Positions 36,559 through 49,218 are shown, counted from the first letter of the stretch. The stretch is DNA of 64,000 bases from an uncultured Phocaeicola sp. (GCA_944319745.1 CALUET010000013.1:1-64000), one strand, 5' to 3'. The notes: generated by a model not told the origin, from the sequence alone. Numbers and translations: made by a program.

Positions 36559-39500
36559 TTATTCTACTTCCGTATAGTCCAAAACATTTTTCCGGTTTGC
36601 AAGAATTCTATCGTATTCTTCTTTCGAGCCTACGATGATCTTTTCAAACTCACGTTGCCCTGTTCCGGCAGGTATCAGATGTCCGCATATCACATTTTCC
36701 TTCATACCTTCCAAACGATCTACCTTTCCATTGATTGCAGCTTCGTTCAAAACTTTTGTAGTTTCCTGGAATGATGCGGCCGACATGAAGCTTGATGTCT
36801 GTAAAGCGGCGCGCGTAATACCTTGCAGAATCTGAGTAGATGTTGCAGGAATCGCATCACGTACCTCCACAGGCTTCAAGTCACGACGCTTCAACATACT
36901 GTTTTCATCACGCAACTTACGCGCCGTTACAATCTGTCCGGGTTGTAAATTTTGTGAATCACCAGCATCTACCACAACTTTCTTGCCCCAGATACGGTCG
37001 TTTTCTTCGTTAAATTCCATACGATCTACGACTTGTTGTTCCAAGAAATGAGTATCTCCCGGTTCATCAATCTGCACCTTACGCATCATCTGACGAACGA
37101 TAATTTCAAAATGCTTATCGTTTATCTTCACACCTTGCAAACGATATACGTCCTGTATCTCATTAACAATATATTCTTGCACGGCCGTAGGACCTTTAAT
37201 TGCCAGAATATCAGCCGGAGTTATTGCACCGTCAGACAACGGGGTGCCGGCGCGTACATAATCATTCTCTTGTACCAATATCTGTTTAGACAGAGCCACC
37301 AGATATTTCTTGACGTCGCCAGTCTTTGAAGTCACAATAATTTCACGATTTCCTCGCTTGATCTTACCCATTGTAACTTCACCGTCGATTTCAGAGACCA
37401 CAGCCGGGTTAGACGGATTACGTGCCTCAAACAATTCTGTAACACGAGGCAGACCACCCGTGATATCACCGGCCTTACCTACGGCACGAGGGATCTTAAC
37501 CAAAATATCACCGGCTTTCACCGCTTGTTTCTCTTCCACTACCACGTGACCACCCACAGGTAAGTTGTAAGTACGCAATACATTTCCGTTTTCATCCAGA
37601 ATATGCAGTGACGGAATCTTATTCTTATCTTTTGACTCCGTAATGATAATTTCACGCAATCCGGTTGCCTCATCCGATTCAACCTTATAAGTTACGTTCT
37701 CTATTACAGACTCAAAAGCAATCGTTCCGGCTGCTTCAGTTATAATAACGGCGTTAAACGGATCCCATTTTGCAATAAGTTTTCCGGTTTCCACAACGTC
37801 GCCGTCTGAAGCATATAATTTCGAACCGTAAGGAACGTTATGCGTTGATAAAACAATCCCTGTATTCACATCAACAAAACGAACTTCGGCCAAACGTCCC
37901 ACAACAATCTTCACCGGTTCGCCTGTTTCTTCAACAGCATCAACCGTACGAAGTTCTTCAAATTCAAGACGTGCATCATTCTTTGCCACAATGCTTGCGT
38001 TTGCAGCCATGTTTCCTGCGATACCTCCGGCGTGGAAAGTACGTAAGGTCAACTGCGTACCCGGTTCACCGATAGACTGTGCAGCAATAACACCGACTGC
38101 TTCGCCTTTCTGAACCATACGGCTGGTAGCAAGATTACGTCCATAACATTTTGCACAAACGCCACGTTTCGACTCACAAGTTAATACAGAACGTATTTCA
38201 ACACTTTCTATCGGAGAATCTTCTATCTCTTGTGCAATTGATTCAGTTATTTCCTCCCCTGCAGCAACAATCAGTTTTCCTGTTGTAGGATGAATAACAT
38301 CATGTACAGAAACACGCCCCAGAATTCTTTCATACAAAGTAGCGATTACCTCGTCATTATTCTTTAAAGCCGTACAAACAAGGCCGCGCAAAGTTCCGCA
38401 ATCTTCTTCATTGATAATGACATCATGCGAAACATCGACCAAACGACGCGTCAAATATCCGGCATCTGCCGTCTTCAACGCCGTATCGGCAAGACCTTTA
38501 CGAGCACCGTGCGTGGAAATAAAATATTCCAACACGGACAATCCTTCCTTAAAGTTAGAAAGAATCGGGTTTTCAATGATTTGTGCTCCTTCTGCTCCGG
38601 CCTTCTGCGGTTTAGCCATCAAACCACGCATACCGGAAAGCTGGCGGATCTGCTCTTTTGAACCACGAGCTCCTGAATCCAACATCATAAACACAGAATT
38701 AAAGCCCTGGTCATCATTCTTAATTGTCTTATACAAAATATCCGAAAGATCACTATTAACGTGAGTCCATGTATCGATCACCTGATTATAACGTTCGTTA
38801 TCGGTAATGAATCCCATGTTATAATTCATCATGATCTGTTCAATTTCTTCATTACCACGCTTCACCAGTTCGTCTTTTTCTTTCGGAATAATAATATCAC
38901 CAAGGTTAAATGACAAACCACCTTCGAATGCTTTTTGATAACCCAAGTTCTTGATTCCATCCAAGAAATCACACGCACGTGCCACACCGACCTTTTTAAT
39001 TACATCGCTGATGATGTCACGCAAAGATTTCTTAGATATGATTGTATTCAAATAACCGCATTCGTCAGGAACCAATTCATTTACAATCACGCGTCCCACT
39101 GATGTTTCTTTGATCATCTTCTTCACAATGTTACCATTTTCATCCAAGTCGTTGGCAATAACACTGATTATCGCATGAATGTCTACCTTGCCTTCATTAT
39201 ATGCAATTAAAGCTTCTTCCGGACCATAGAATATGAGACCTTCACCTTTAGCTCCCTTACGTAACTTTGTAATGTAATACAAGCCCAATACCATATCCTG
39301 CGCCGGCACTGTAATAGGAGCACCATTTGCCGGATTCAAAATATTATGTGATTGTAACATCAACAACTGAGCTTCCAAAATAGCTTCGTTACTTAAAGGC
39401 AAATGAACAGCCATTTGGTCACCATCGAAGTCGGCATTAAATGCAGTACAAGCCAAAGGATGCAACTGAATAGCCTTACCTTCTATCATCTTGGGTTGGA

Positions 39501-40845
39501 ATGCCTGAATACCCAGACGGTGCAAAGTCGGCGCACGGTTTAATAGTACCGGATGACCTTTCATCACATGTTCCAGAATATCCCAAATTACAGGTTCTTT
39601 ACGATCGACAATTTTCTTTGCCGACTTAACGGTCTTCACGATACCACGTTCTATCAATTTACGGATAATGAACGGCTTGTATAATTCGGCCGCCATTAGT
39701 TTCGGAATACCGCATTCACCCATTTTCAATTCAGGACCTACCACGATAACCGAACGGGCTGAATAATCGACACGCTTACCCAATAAATTTTGACGGAAAC
39801 GTCCTTGTTTCCCTTTCAAACTATCGGAGAGAGACTTCAACGGACGATTCGCATCTGTCTTGACAGCGCTTGATTTACGTGAATTATCAAACAGCGAATC
39901 AACAGCCTCTTGCAGCATTCGTTTCTCATTACGCAAGATAACTTCCGGAGCTTTGATTTCGATCAAACGTTTCAAACGATTATTCCGAATTATCACACGG
40001 CGATACAAATCGTTCAAATCAGAAGTTGCAAAACGCCCACCATCCAACGGGACCAACGGACGCAGTTCGGGAGGGATCACAGGAACAATCCGTATAATCA
40101 TCCATTCCGGTTTATTCCGTCCACGAGAAGCACGGAATGATTCTACAACCTGCAAGCGTTTCAATGCTTCAGTCTTACGCTGCTGAGAAGAATCATTATT
40201 CGCTTTATGACGTAGTTCATAGGAAAGAGCATCCAAATCCAAACGAACCAACAGATCATAAATGGCCTCTGCTCCCATTTTAGCAATAAACTTATTGGGA
40301 TCGCTATCCTCCAGATATTGATTGTCTTTCGGAAGTGTATCTATAATATTCAGGTATTCTTCTTCCGATAACAAATCATATTGACTGATACCATCCTCTG
40401 CTTTTATTCCCGGTTGAATTACAACATACCGCTCATAATATATGATGGCATCAAGTTTTTTTGTAGGTAAACCCAGCAAATATCCTATTTTATTGGGTAA
40501 AGAACGGAAATACCAGATGTGTGCTACTGGCACAACTAACTGTATATGTCCGCTACGTTCACGGCGAACTTTCTTTTCAGTTACTTCCACTCCGCAACGG
40601 TCGCAAACAATTCCTTTATAACGAATGCGTTTATATTTTCCGCAATGGCATTCATAATCCTTCACCGGTCCGAATATACGTTCACAAAACAGTCCGTCAC
40701 GTTCCGGTTTATATGTACGATAATTAATGGTTTCCGGCTTCAAAACTTCTCCGTAAGAATTTTCCAAGATTTCTTCCGGTGAAGCAAGCCCGATTGTAAT
40801 TTTTGAGAAATTACTTTTTATCTTCGTATCTTTTCTAAAAGCCAT
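36559..40845 (-). CDS. rpoC: RNA polymerase beta' subunit
   Basis: 1428 residues. Carries the catalytic Mg-binding motif [12 protein letters not shown] (about 469-480). The N-terminal zinc site is seen in [20 protein letters not shown] (about 66-86) and the second zinc site in [14 protein letters not shown]. Bridge-helix and trigger-loop regions lie around [20 protein letters not shown] and [20 protein letters not shown]. The beta' subunit forms half of the active-centre cleft and binds sigma. Thirty bases follow rpoB. It is unbroken, with no intein or large insertion. Confidence 0.98.
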   Translation of the reverse strand: MAFRKDTKIKSNFSKITIGLASPEEILENSYGEVLKPETINYRTYKPERDGLFCERIFGPVKDYECHCGKYKRIRYKGIVCDRCGVEVTEKKVRRERSGHIQLVVPVAHIWYFRSLPNKIGYLLGLPTKKLDAIIYYERYVVIQPGIKAEDGISQYDLLSEEEYLNIIDTLPKDNQYLEDSDPNKFIAKMGAEAIYDLLVRLDLDALSYELRHKANNDSSQQRKTEALKRLQVVESFRASRGRNKPEWMIIRIVPVIPPELRPLVPLDGGRFATSDLNDLYRRVIIRNNRLKRLIEIKAPEVILRNEKRMLQEAVDSLFDNSRKSSAVKTDANRPLKSLSDSLKGKQGRFRQNLLGKRVDYSARSVIVVGPELKMGECGIPKLMAAELYKPFIIRKLIERGIVKTVKSAKKIVDRKEPVIWDILEHVMKGHPVLLNRAPTLHRLGIQAFQPKMIEGKAIQLHPLACTAFNADFDGDQMAVHLPLSNEAILEAQLLMLQSHNILNPANGAPITVPAQDMVLGLYYITKLRKGAKGEGLIFYGPEEALIAYNEGKVDIHAIISVIANDLDENGNIVKKMIKETSVGRVIVNELVPDECGYLNTIISKKSLRDIISDVIKKVGVARACDFLDGIKNLGYQKAFEGGLSFNLGDIIIPKEKDELVKRGNEEIEQIMMNYNMGFITDNERYNQVIDTWTHVNSDLSDILYKTIKNDDQGFNSVFMMLDSGARGSKEQIRQLSGMRGLMAKPQKAGAEGAQIIENPILSNFKEGLSVLEYFISTHGARKGLADTALKTADAGYLTRRLVDVSHDVIINEEDCGTLRGLVCTALKNNDEVIATLYERILGRVSVHDVIHPTTGKLIVAAGEEITESIAQEIEDSPIESVEIRSVLTCESKRGVCAKCYGRNLATSRMVQKGEAVGVIAAQSIGEPGTQLTLRTFHAGGIAGNMAANASIVAKNDARLEFEELRTVDAVEETGEPVKIVVGRLAEVRFVDVNTGIVLSTHNVPYGSKLYASDGDVVETGKLIAKWDPFNAVIITEAAGTIAFESVIENVTYKVESDEATGLREIIITESKDKNKIPSLHILDENGNVLRTYNLPVGGHVVVEEKQAVKAGDILVKIPRAVGKAGDITGGLPRVTELFEARNPSNPAVVSEIDGEVTMGKIKRGNREIIVTSKTGDVKKYLVALSKQILVQENDYVRAGTPLSDGAITPADILAIKGPTAVQEYIVNEIQDVYRLQGVKINDKHFEIIVRQMMRKVQIDEPGDTHFLEQQVVDRMEFNEENDRIWGKKVVVDAGDSQNLQPGQIVTARKLRDENSMLKRRDLKPVEVRDAIPATSTQILQGITRAALQTSSFMSAASFQETTKVLNEAAINGKVDRLEGMKENVICGHLIPAGTGQREFEKIIVGSKEEYDRILANRKNVLDYTEVE

Positions 40846-40874
40846 ACTTTATTTCTAATATTGAATTCTGAAAT

Positions 40875-43800
40875 TTATTCCAACGTAACACTCAAACAGA
40901 GTCCTCTTAACTCATGCAACAATACATTCAAAGACTCCGGAATACCCGGGGTAGGCATTGGTTCTCCTTTTACTATTGCTTCATAAGCTTTAGAACGTCC
41001 TACAACATCATCGGACTTAATGGTCAAGATTTCCTGAAGAACATGAGCAGCGCCGAATGCCTCAATTGCCCAAACCTCCATTTCTCCGAAACGTTGACCT
41101 CCGAATTGTGCTTTACCACCCAGAGGCTGCTGAGTAATTAAAGAATAAGGACCAATAGAACGTGCATGCATTTTATCTTCCACCATATGACCAAGTTTCA
41201 ACATATAGGTTACACCTACGGTCGCCGGCTGGTCAAATTGTTCACCTGTTCCACCATCATACAAATAAGTCTTGCAGTAACGAGGCAAACCTGCTTTATC
41301 CGTCCATTTATCCAAATCGTCCAATGTCGCGCCATCAAAGATCGGAGTTGCAAATCTTACTCCCAATTCTTTCCCGGCACGTCCAAGTACGGCCTCGAAT
41401 ATCTGACCGATATTCATACGAGACGGCACGCCCAACGGATTCAAGACAATATCAACCGGAGTTCCATCGGCCAAGAAAGGCATATCTTCCTGACGTACTA
41501 CACGTGATACAATACCTTTATTTCCGTGACGACCTGCCATTTTATCGCCTACACCTATCTTACGTTTCTTGGCAATATAAACTTTTGCCATCTGAATAAT
41601 ACCCGCAGGAAGTTCATCACCTATCGTAATTGAGAACTTCTTACGTTTTAATTCAGCATCCAATTCTTTGTATTTCTTCAAGTAGTTTACGATGAGATCA
41701 CGAATCATTGCGTTCTTATGTTCATCGGTAGTCCACTTGCTCAATTGAATACTTGTATAGTCTAAATCTTCCAAATTATGCTTTGTAAACTTAGAACCTT
41801 TTGCAATAACCTCTGTACCCAAATAGTCTTTTACTCCTTGAGAAACGCGGCCTTCTGTCAAAATCAACAGCTTGTTTACAAGAATTTCCTTCAGTCCTCC
41901 AACCTTTTCATTGAATTCTTCATCCAACTTTGGCAAGAGAGCTTTATCGGCATTTTTCTCGGAACGCGTCTTCATTACACGAGAATATAATTTCTTATCG
42001 ATTACCACACCGCGTAAAGAAGGAGAAGCTTTCAGAGATGCATCTTTTACGTCTCCGGCCTTATCACCGAAAATTGCACGCAACAACTTCTCTTCCGGAG
42101 AAGGATCTGACTCGCCTTTCGGAGTAATTTTTCCAATCAGAATATCACCGGGCTCGATGCATGCTCCGATACGAACAATTCCATTCTCATCCAAATCCTT
42201 AGTCGCCTCTTCACTTACGTTCGGAATATCTGAAGTTAATTCCTCCATTCCGCGTTTTGTTTCGCGCACTTCCAAGACATACTCGTCAACATGCACCGAA
42301 GTCAAAATATCTTCACGTACTACACGTTCGTTTAAAACAATTGCATCCTCGTAATTATATCCTTTCCAAGGCATGTAAGCCACCAAAAGATTCTTACCTA
42401 AAGCCAATTCGCCATCGGCAGTAGAGTAACCTTCGGTAAGAATATCTCCTTTCTTCACCCGCTGTCCTTTGTTACAAATAGGACGCAAGTCTATCGTCAT
42501 ACTTTGGTTCGTCTTCCGGAACTTCGGGATGCGGTATTCTTTCAGTGCAGGTTCAAAGCTGACAAACTCTTCATCTTCCGTACGATCATACAATATACGT
42601 ATTGTCGTGGCATCCACAAAATCGATAACTCCGTCACCTTCTGCCGTGATTTGCGTACGCGAATCTTCACACAATTGCTTCTCAATGCCAGTACCTACAA
42701 TAGGAGCTTCGGTTCTCAACAAGGGAACAGCCTGACGCATCATGTTCGATCCCATCAATGCACGGTTTGCGTCATCATGTTCAAGGAACGGGATCAGTGA
42801 AGCTGCGATTGAAGCAATCTGCTGAGGAGCAACGTCCATCAGGTTTACTTGATCCGGGGTTACCACGGGATAATCGGCGTCGCAACGCGCCTTTACTTTT
42901 TCACGAATGAAAGTACCATCATCATTCAACGGAGCATTTCCCTGAGCAATAATTTTATCTTCCTCTTCTTCAGCCGATAAATATTCAATACCCTCGGGCG
43001 ATAAATCTACCACTCCGTTTTTAACCTTACGGTATGGCGTTACAATAAAGCCCAAATCATTAATCTTGGCATATACGCACAAAGATGAAATCAAACCGAT
43101 ATTCGGTCCTTCAGGCGTCTCAATAGGACACAAACGACCATAGTGAGTATAATGAACGTCACGCACCTCAAATCCGGCACGATCGCGAGACAAACCTCCG
43201 GGACCCAAGGCCGACAGACGACGTTTGTGCGTAATTTCAGCCAAAGGATTGGTTTGATCCATAAACTGAGACAAGGCATTCGTCCCAAAGAATGTATTGA
43301 TTACAGAAGATATTGTCTTCGCATTAATCAAATCAATAGGAGTAAACACCTCATTGTCGCGCACATTCATCCGCTCACGGATCGTCCGAGACATACGCGC
43401 CAAGCCAATAGCAAATTGATTTGACAGCTGCTCTCCAACAGTACGTACACGACGATTGCTCAAGTGGTCGATATCATCCACATCTGCTTTCGAATTTATT
43501 AACTCAATCAGATATTTAATGATCTCAATTATATCTTGTTTTGTTAATACTTTTACATCCATGTCCGTATCAAGATTTAACTTCTTGTTAATCCGATAAC
43601 GGCCAACTTCACCCAAATCGTATCGTTTTTCCGAGAAGAACAAATTATTAATTACTTCACGTGCACTCGCATCATCGGCAGGATCTGCGTTTCGCAATTG
43701 ACGATAGATATATAAAACAGCCTCTTTTTCTGAGTTACTGGGATCCTTTTGTAAAGTATTAAATATGATAGAATAATCAGAAGTATTTGCATCATCGTTG

Positions 43801-44687
43801 TGAACAAGAATATTCTGAACGCCCGACTCAAGAATAAGGTCGATATGTTCGGGTTCGAGAATCGTCTCGCGATCAATAATAACCTCATTACGTTCAATAG
43901 AAACGACCTCACCGGTATCTTCGTCTACAAAATCTTCTGTCCATGTTTTCAACACACGGGCAGCCAATTTACGTCCAACAACCTTCTTCAGATTGGTTTT
44001 GTTCACTTTGACATCTTCCGCCAAATTAAAAATCTCAAGAATATCTTTATCGGTTTCAAAACCAACTGCACGCAACAATGTAGTAACAGGTAATTTCTTT
44101 TTCCGGTCAATGTATGCGTACATCACATTATTTATATCTGTCGCAAACTCAATCCATGAGCCCTTAAACGGGATAATACGTGCAGAATATAATTTCGTTC
44201 CATTCGCATGAATGCTTTGACCGAAGAACACACCGGGAGAACGATGTAATTGTGATACGACAACTCGTTCGGCACCATTAATCACAAAAGTACCTTTCGG
44301 CGTCATATATGGGATAGGGCCAAGATATACATCCTGAATAACCGTAGCAAAATCTTCATGCTCGGGATCTGTACAATAAAGCTTCAACTTTGCTTTCAAG
44401 GGAACACTATAGGTCAATCCTCTTTCCAAACAATCATCTATTGAATAATGAGGCGGATCTATATAGTAATCGAGGAACTCGAGCACGAAGTTATTACGTG
44501 TATCTGCAATCGGAAAATTCTCGGCAAATACTTTATACAAGCCATCGTTTTTACGCTGTTCAGGAGGAGTATCCAACTGAAGAAAATCTTGAAACGATTT
44601 CAATTGCACTTCCAAAAAATCCGGATATTGCATCGGATTTTTAATAGAAGCAAAATTTATTCTCTGATTTTGAGTATTTGAAGACAT
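40875..44687 (-). CDS. rpoB: RNA polymerase beta subunit
   Basis: 1270 residues; start chosen at [20 protein letters not shown] (44687), dropping a three-residue upstream extension. The rifampicin-binding cluster is wild-type-like ([20 protein letters not shown], preceded by [12 protein letters not shown]), and the universally conserved [36 protein letters not shown] lies near 1030-1065. C-terminus [20 protein letters not shown]-type clamp end is complete. A terminator-like hairpin (44718-44755) precedes it. Confidence 0.98.
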   Translation of the reverse strand: MSSNTQNQRINFASIKNPMQYPDFLEVQLKSFQDFLQLDTPPEQRKNDGLYKVFAENFPIADTRNNFVLEFLDYYIDPPHYSIDDCLERGLTYSVPLKAKLKLYCTDPEHEDFATVIQDVYLGPIPYMTPKGTFVINGAERVVVSQLHRSPGVFFGQSIHANGTKLYSARIIPFKGSWIEFATDINNVMYAYIDRKKKLPVTTLLRAVGFETDKDILEIFNLAEDVKVNKTNLKKVVGRKLAARVLKTWTEDFVDEDTGEVVSIERNEVIIDRETILEPEHIDLILESGVQNILVHNDDANTSDYSIIFNTLQKDPSNSEKEAVLYIYRQLRNADPADDASAREVINNLFFSEKRYDLGEVGRYRINKKLNLDTDMDVKVLTKQDIIEIIKYLIELINSKADVDDIDHLSNRRVRTVGEQLSNQFAIGLARMSRTIRERMNVRDNEVFTPIDLINAKTISSVINTFFGTNALSQFMDQTNPLAEITHKRRLSALGPGGLSRDRAGFEVRDVHYTHYGRLCPIETPEGPNIGLISSLCVYAKINDLGFIVTPYRKVKNGVVDLSPEGIEYLSAEEEEDKIIAQGNAPLNDDGTFIREKVKARCDADYPVVTPDQVNLMDVAPQQIASIAASLIPFLEHDDANRALMGSNMMRQAVPLLRTEAPIVGTGIEKQLCEDSRTQITAEGDGVIDFVDATTIRILYDRTEDEEFVSFEPALKEYRIPKFRKTNQSMTIDLRPICNKGQRVKKGDILTEGYSTADGELALGKNLLVAYMPWKGYNYEDAIVLNERVVREDILTSVHVDEYVLEVRETKRGMEELTSDIPNVSEEATKDLDENGIVRIGACIEPGDILIGKITPKGESDPSPEEKLLRAIFGDKAGDVKDASLKASPSLRGVVIDKKLYSRVMKTRSEKNADKALLPKLDEEFNEKVGGLKEILVNKLLILTEGRVSQGVKDYLGTEVIAKGSKFTKHNLEDLDYTSIQLSKWTTDEHKNAMIRDLIVNYLKKYKELDAELKRKKFSITIGDELPAGIIQMAKVYIAKKRKIGVGDKMAGRHGNKGIVSRVVRQEDMPFLADGTPVDIVLNPLGVPSRMNIGQIFEAVLGRAGKELGVRFATPIFDGATLDDLDKWTDKAGLPRYCKTYLYDGGTGEQFDQPATVGVTYMLKLGHMVEDKMHARSIGPYSLITQQPLGGKAQFGGQRFGEMEVWAIEAFGAAHVLQEILTIKSDDVVGRSKAYEAIVKGEPMPTPGIPESLNVLLHELRGLCLSVTLE

Positions 44688-44717
44688 CTGTATCAATTTA
44701 GTTAGTAATATAGACGC

Positions 44718-44755
44718 AAAAAGGTTAAGAATCCTCTCCTCGAGGATTCTTAACC
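44718..44755 (-). terminator. Terminator-like attenuator between rplL and rpoB
   Basis: A perfect 14-bp stem, 44723-44736 with 44742-44755, has a five-base loop; on the minus strand it is followed by five T (A run 44718-44722). This is a textbook Rho-independent terminator placed inside the rplKAJL-rpoBC unit. Partial termination here would set the ratio of ribosomal protein to polymerase subunit mRNA, as known for the E. coli rplL-rpoB attenuator, although that one has a different sequence. Confidence 0.85.
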
Positions 44756-44779
44756 GAATTACCTGATTTACAGGATATA

Positions 44780-45157
44780 TTATTTCAGTTCAACTTCAGC
44801 ACCAGCTTCTTCCAAAGTTTTCTTCAATGATTCAGCATCATCTTTAGACAAACCTTCTTTCAATACGCTAGGAGCTCCGTCAACTAAGTCTTTTGCTTCT
44901 TTCAAGCCAAGACCGCAAGCTTCTTTAACAGCTTTAACTACTTGCAATTTAGCAGCGCCTGCACTTTTCAAAACTACATCAAATGAAGTTTTTTCTTCAA
45001 CTGCAGCTGCACCAGCAGCAGCAGGACCAGCAGCTACAGCAACTGCCGCTGCAGCAGGTTCAATACCATATTCTTCTTTAAGGATCGTTGCAAGTTCATT
45101 AACTTCTTTTACTGTTAAGTTAACTAATTGTTCTGCAAAAGCTTTCAAATCTGCCAT
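44780..45157 (-). CDS. rplL: Ribosomal protein L7/L12
   Basis: 125 residues. Stalk protein that recruits translation GTPases. N-terminal dimer/L10-binding helix region ([20 protein letters not shown]), Ala-rich hinge (about 33-55: [20 protein letters not shown]), and C-terminal domain with [40 protein letters not shown]. Present in several copies per ribosome, so it needs more product than its neighbours, consistent with the terminator that follows. Confidence 0.97.
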   Translation of the reverse strand: MADLKAFAEQLVNLTVKEVNELATILKEEYGIEPAAAAVAVAAGPAAAGAAAVEEKTSFDVVLKSAGAAKLQVVKAVKEACGLGLKEAKDLVDGAPSVLKEGLSKDDAESLKKTLEEAGAEVELK

Positions 45158-45226
45158 TTTTGTATGAATTTAATTGTTTATTACTATTTGAATATTAAAC
45201 TTAGAGATTCTTTTTCCCAGGCATTT

Positions 45227-45742
45227 TTATTCTGCTCGTTCGCCCAAAGTTTTAAGAACCCCATGAAGGGTGTTAGCACCCGATTGAAGAGCAGAAACAA
45301 CATTCTTGGCCGGAGACAGCAACAATGCCATAACATCCGCAATAACTTCGTTCTTGCTCTTGATAGTTGCAAGGGTTTCCAGTTGTTCTACACCGATATA
45401 GAATCCTTCTTCTGCATAAGCTGCTTTCAGTGAAGGAACGCCATCTTTATATTCTTTCAACAGTTTTGCCGGAGCATTTGCTGTTTCAGAGAACATTACA
45501 GCAGTCGATCCTTTCAAAGAATCAAATAAGGGTGAATAGTCAACATCCAAGCTTAACATTGCTTTGTGAAGCAATGAATTTTTTACAACAACCAGCTTAA
45601 TACCAGCATTGAAACATTTTCTTCGCAAGTCGCTCGTAGAAGCAGCATCCATTGCTTCGGTATTAACCAAATAAAAATGTCCATATTGCTTAATGGTATC
45701 AGCCAACTGACCAATAATAACGCCTTTATCTTCCTTTCTCAT
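45227..45742 (-). CDS. rplJ: Ribosomal protein L10
   Basis: 171 residues. Stalk base that binds 23S rRNA at the N-terminus (MRKEDKGVIIGQLADTIKQY, LRRKCFNAGIKLVVVKNSLL) and L7/L12 dimers through its C-terminal helix (ALQSGANTLHGVLKTLGERA). In many bacteria the L10-L12 complex represses its own leader; here only 17 bases separate rplA and rplJ, so such a leader site would have to lie within rplA. A 69-base gap precedes rplL. Confidence 0.96.
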   Translation of the reverse strand: MRKEDKGVIIGQLADTIKQYGHFYLVNTEAMDAASTSDLRRKCFNAGIKLVVVKNSLLHKAMLSLDVDYSPLFDSLKGSTAVMFSETANAPAKLLKEYKDGVPSLKAAYAEEGFYIGVEQLETLATIKSKNEVIADVMALLLSPAKNVVSALQSGANTLHGVLKTLGERAE

Positions 45743-45759
45743 GATTCCTCCTTGTATTT

Positions 45760-46458
45760 TTAGATTCCATCGACTGATTTCGGATCAATCTTAATCCCCT
45801 TACTCATAGTACTTGAAAGATAAATACTCTTAATATAAGTACCTTTAGCTGTTGTCGGTTTCAGTTTTATGATTGTAGCAAGAAATTCTTTTGCATTATC
45901 GCAAATCTGATCAGCAGTAAAAGAGATCTTACCAATCGAAGTATGAACAATACCACTTTTATCAACCTTAAAATCTATCTTACCCTGCTTTACTTCCTTA
46001 ACAGCTTTAGCAACGTCCATAGTTACAGTTCCGCTTTTGGGATTCGGCATCAATCCACGAGGACCGAGAACACGTCCCAACGCACCTATTTTTCCCATGA
46101 TAGATGGCATGGTAATGATCACGTCAATATCTGTCCATCCACCTTTGATCTTTTCAATATATTCATCAAGACCAACATAGTCAGCACCAGCTTCCTTTGC
46201 AGCAGCTTCAACATCCGGCGTACACAAGACGAGCACTCGTACCTGTTTTCCCGTTCCGTGAGGAAGAGAGACCACGCCTCTCACCATTTGGTTAGCCTTA
46301 CGAGGGTCAACACCTAAGCGCACATCAATATCCACAGAAGCATCAAATTTAGTAAAGGTAATATCCTTAACCAACTGAGAAGCCTCTTTAAGCGTATAAA
46401 CCTTCCCTGCTTCAATTTTTTCTGCAGCCAACTTCTGATTTTTTGTAAGTTTACCCAT
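45760..46458 (-). CDS. rplA: Ribosomal protein L1
   Basis: 232 residues. Mobile L1 stalk of the E site. Seen: [20 protein letters not shown], the signature [20 protein letters not shown], and [20 protein letters not shown]. In E. coli L1 binds rplK mRNA and represses the operon. Sixteen bases after rplK. Confidence 0.97.
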   Translation of the reverse strand: MGKLTKNQKLAAEKIEAGKVYTLKEASQLVKDITFTKFDASVDIDVRLGVDPRKANQMVRGVVSLPHGTGKQVRVLVLCTPDVEAAAKEAGADYVGLDEYIEKIKGGWTDIDVIITMPSIMGKIGALGRVLGPRGLMPNPKSGTVTMDVAKAVKEVKQGKIDFKVDKSGIVHTSIGKISFTADQICDNAKEFLATIIKLKPTTAKGTYIKSIYLSSTMSKGIKIDPKSVDGI

Positions 46459-46474
46459 TCTTAATTGAAGTTAA

Positions 46475-46918
46475 TTAGTTATTACCCGGGAAGTCACCCT
46501 TTACGGCGATACCCATACTTCTTGCTGTGCCAGCTACCATTGTCATAGCTGCTTCAACTGTAAAACAATTCAAATCAACTAACTTATCTTGAGCAATTGT
46601 ACGAATTTGTTCCCAAGTAAGTTCTGCAACCTTTTTACGATTCGGTTCAGCGGACCCGCTCTTCACTTTCGCAGCTTCGAGCAACTGAATTGCCACAGGA
46701 GGAGTCTTTACGACAAAATCGAAAGACTTATCTGTATAGTAAGTAATAATTACAGGCAATACTTTTCCTGCTTTGTCCTGGGTCCTGGCATTGAATTGCT
46801 TGCAGAATTCCATAATATTAATTCCCTTCGAACCCAAAGCAGGGCCTACGGGAGGAGATGGATTTGCAGCGCCTCCTTTAATCTGTAATTTGATTAGTCC
46901 AGCAACTTCTTTAGCCAT
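46475..46918 (-). CDS. rplK: Ribosomal protein L11
   Basis: 147 residues. Binds the GTPase-associated 23S rRNA region with the L10 stalk. The Pro-rich N-terminal segment [20 protein letters not shown] is the thiostrepton-site domain, and the C-terminal rRNA-binding domain ends in [21 protein letters not shown] 61-base gap separates it from nusG. Confidence 0.97.
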   Translation of the reverse strand: MAKEVAGLIKLQIKGGAANPSPPVGPALGSKGINIMEFCKQFNARTQDKAGKVLPVIITYYTDKSFDFVVKTPPVAIQLLEAAKVKSGSAEPNRKKVAELTWEQIRTIAQDKLVDLNCFTVEAAMTMVAGTARSMGIAVKGDFPGNN

Positions 46919-46979
46919 TTTTGTGAGTTTTAATATAAATGTTCAACGAATCAAAGAACAACACCTGTAACAAATTGCG

Positions 46980-47522
46980 TTATTCCTTTTCTACATCCGT
47001 AAAGCCTAATTCAAGCGGAGTTTTACGTCCGAAAATTTTGACCATTACTTTCAGTTTACGCTTTTCCGTATTTACTTCTTCAATAACGCCACTGAATCCG
47101 CTAAACGGTCCAACGCTAACCTTCACTGTTTCACCTATGGTATAAGGAATATTTGCTTCCTCATTTATCTCTTGAAGCTCATCTACCGTACCAAGTATAC
47201 GATTTACTTCCGACTGACGAAGCGGAACCGGATGATCCAAGCCTCCCAAGAAGCCAATTACATTCGGTGTATTTCTCAACTGATGAGCAACTTCACCAAC
47301 TAATGCAGCCTCCACCAATACATAACCCGGAAGATAACTTCTTTCTTTAACTATCTTCTTTCCGTTACGCACCTGAACAACCTTTTCAGTAGGAATCAAT
47401 ACCTGAGATACATACTCACCAAGGCTACCGTTACGCATATCAGCTTCAAGATACTCTTTTACCTTATTCTCTTTTCCACTTACAGCACGTAATACGTACC
47501 ATTTTTTTTCAACCTCAGACAT
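46980..47522 (-). CDS. nusG: Transcription elongation factor NusG
   Basis: 180 residues. NGN domain that clamps over the RNA polymerase cleft (EKKWYVLRAVSGKENKVKEY, RSYLPGYVLVEAALVGEVAH) and C-terminal KOW domain (GETVKVSVGPFSGFSGVIEE, KLKVMVKIFGRKTPLELGFT) that binds S10 or Rho. No insertion domain, so this is NusG itself and not one of the specialised UpxY-type antiterminators that Bacteroides use for capsule loci. Fifteen bases after secE. Confidence 0.96.
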   Translation of the reverse strand: MSEVEKKWYVLRAVSGKENKVKEYLEADMRNGSLGEYVSQVLIPTEKVVQVRNGKKIVKERSYLPGYVLVEAALVGEVAHQLRNTPNVIGFLGGLDHPVPLRQSEVNRILGTVDELQEINEEANIPYTIGETVKVSVGPFSGFSGVIEEVNTEKRKLKVMVKIFGRKTPLELGFTDVEKE

Positions 47523-47537
47523 CTTTCACCGTTTTTA

Positions 47538-47732
47538 TTAGTGCGGATAGATAACATCTTCCATGATAAACTTGAAAACAGAATCCATAAGAAAAACAAC
47601 AAGTGCAATAAGTAGGGAAGCATATAAAACTACCACTGCACTACTTGAAAGTTCCGAACGAGTTGGCCATGATACTTTATGGACTAATTCGTCATAAGAT
47701 TCTTTGCAATAATTTGTTATCTTTTTAAACAT
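47538..47732 (-). CDS. secE: Protein translocase subunit SecE
   Basis: 64 residues. One cytoplasmic amphipathic helix (YDELVHKVSWPTRSELSSSA, the conserved WPTRxE motif) and one membrane helix (VVLYASLLIALVVFLMDSVF). It clamps SecY, which lies in the spc section at 13446-14792. Located between tRNA-Trp and nusG, as in most bacteria. Confidence 0.95.
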   Translation of the reverse strand: MFKKITNYCKESYDELVHKVSWPTRSELSSSAVVVLYASLLIALVVFLMDSVFKFIMEDVIYPH

Positions 47733-47748
47733 ACTTTTATCAATTTAG

Positions 47749-47821
47749 CACGGGAAGAGAGACTCGAACTCCCGACACTCGGTTTTGGAGACCGATGCTC
47801 TACCAACTGAGCTATTCCCGT
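47749..47821 (-). tRNA. tRNA-Trp (CCA anticodon)
   Basis: Minus strand cloverleaf: acceptor ACGGGAA with TTCCCGT (7 bp), D arm GCTC...GAGC, anticodon arm TCGGT-CTCCAAA-ACCGA with anticodon CCA, T arm GGGAG-TTCGAGT-CTCTC. Discriminator G; CCA end not encoded. It lies directly after the tuf terminator and before secE, the standard position. Confidence 0.95.
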
Positions 47822-47854
47822 AAAAATAGTTCCCGAACCATATTCGGGAACTAT
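47821..47854 (-). terminator. Terminator after tuf, abutting tRNA-Trp
   Basis: ATAGTTCCCGAA (47826-47837) pairs perfectly with TTCGGGAACTAT (47843-47854) around a five-base loop, and a T run follows on the minus strand (A run 47822-47826). The end of the T run touches the first base of tRNA-Trp at 47821. Twenty-five bases past the tuf stop. Confidence 0.85.
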
Positions 47855-47879
47855 TCACTTTATTTCAGGATTGACATTA

Positions 47880-49073
47880 TTAGTCAAGAAGTTCAGTAAT
47901 CTGACCTGCACCTACAGTACGGCCACCTTCACGGATAGCGAAACGCAAACCTACGTTCAAAGCAACAGGATAGATCAACTCTACAGTGATTGTTACATTA
48001 TCACCCGGCATTACCATATCGGTTCCTTCCGGCAATGTAATTTCACCCGTACAGTCCATTGTACGCAAATAGAATTGCGGACGATATTTATTATAGAACG
48101 GAGTGTGACGACCACCTTCTTCTTTCTTCAAAATATAAACCTCAGCTTTGAATTTAGAATGAGCTTTAACCTGTCCCGGATGACAAAGAATCATACCACG
48201 TTTGATTTCATTTTTGTCAATACCACGAAGCAACAAACCTACGTTATCACCAGCCTCACCCTGATCCAACAATTTACGGAACATTTCTACACCTGTAACA
48301 ACAGATTTCTTATCTTCGCCTAATCCTAAGATTTCAACTTCATCACCTACTTTGATAACACCAGCTTCGATACGACCGGTAGCCACTGTACCACGACCTG
48401 TAATAGAGAATACATCTTCAACAGGCATCAAGAACGGTTTATCAATATCACGCGGAGGCAGAGGAATCCAAGTATCAACAGCATCCATCAACTCCATAAT
48501 CTTATCTTCCCACTCTTTTACGCCATTCAAAGCGCCCAGAGCAGAGCCACGGATGATCGGAGTATTATCGCCGTCGAAGTCGTAGAATGACAAAAGCTCA
48601 CGCATTTCCATTTCTACCAATTCCAACATTTCCTCATCATCTACCATATCGCATTTGTTCAAGAATACAACCAGACGCGGTACGTTTACCTGACGAGCCA
48701 ACAAGATATGCTCACGAGTTTGAGGCATCGGACCATCTGTTGCAGCAACAACAATGATAGCTCCATCCATCTGAGCGGCACCAGTTACCATGTTCTTCAC
48801 ATAGTCAGCGTGTCCCGGACAGTCAACGTGCGCATAGTGACGGTTGGCTGTTTCATATTCCACGTGAGAAGTATTAATGGTAATACCACGTTCTTTCTCT
48901 TCGGGAGCGTTATCGATCTGATCGAAAGACTTAACTTCATCAGCTTTTGTGAAACCTCTTTCTGCCAATACTTTCGTAATTGCAGCAGTCAAAGTTGTTT
49001 TACCGTGGTCTACGTGACCAATCGTACCAATGTTAACATGCGGTTTGGTGCGTTCAAATTTCTCTTTAGCCAT
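47880..49073 (-). CDS. tuf: Elongation factor Tu
   Basis: 397 residues. GTPase that delivers aminoacyl-tRNA. G motifs: GHVDHGKT (19-26), DCPGHADY (85-92), NKCD near 140 and GSALGAL for SAL. Domain [22 protein letters not shown] and domain [43 protein letters not shown] are intact. It follows the four-tRNA cluster, the classical thrU-tyrU-glyT-thrT-tufB arrangement, with about 67 bases after tRNA-Thr(GGT). Only one copy is visible in this window. Confidence 0.98.
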   Translation of the reverse strand: MAKEKFERTKPHVNIGTIGHVDHGKTTLTAAITKVLAERGFTKADEVKSFDQIDNAPEEKERGITINTSHVEYETANRHYAHVDCPGHADYVKNMVTGAAQMDGAIIVVAATDGPMPQTREHILLARQVNVPRLVVFLNKCDMVDDEEMLELVEMEMRELLSFYDFDGDNTPIIRGSALGALNGVKEWEDKIMELMDAVDTWIPLPPRDIDKPFLMPVEDVFSITGRGTVATGRIEAGVIKVGDEVEILGLGEDKKSVVTGVEMFRKLLDQGEAGDNVGLLLRGIDKNEIKRGMILCHPGQVKAHSKFKAEVYILKKEEGGRHTPFYNKYRPQFYLRTMDCTGEITLPEGTDMVMPGDNVTITVELIYPVALNVGLRFAIREGGRTVGAGQITELLD

Positions 49074-49140
49074 AGCTTTACTTGTTATTTATTTTGATTA
49101 GTAATAATCACCTTATTTTAATAAGCATTCTATATTTACG

Positions 49141-49212
<72 letters not shown>

Positions 49213-49218
49213 GAAGAG

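Noticed and set aside
46980-47522. UpxY-type specialised antiterminator
   Set aside because: It is in the secE-nusG-rplK order and has canonical NGN and KOW domains, so it is housekeeping NusG.
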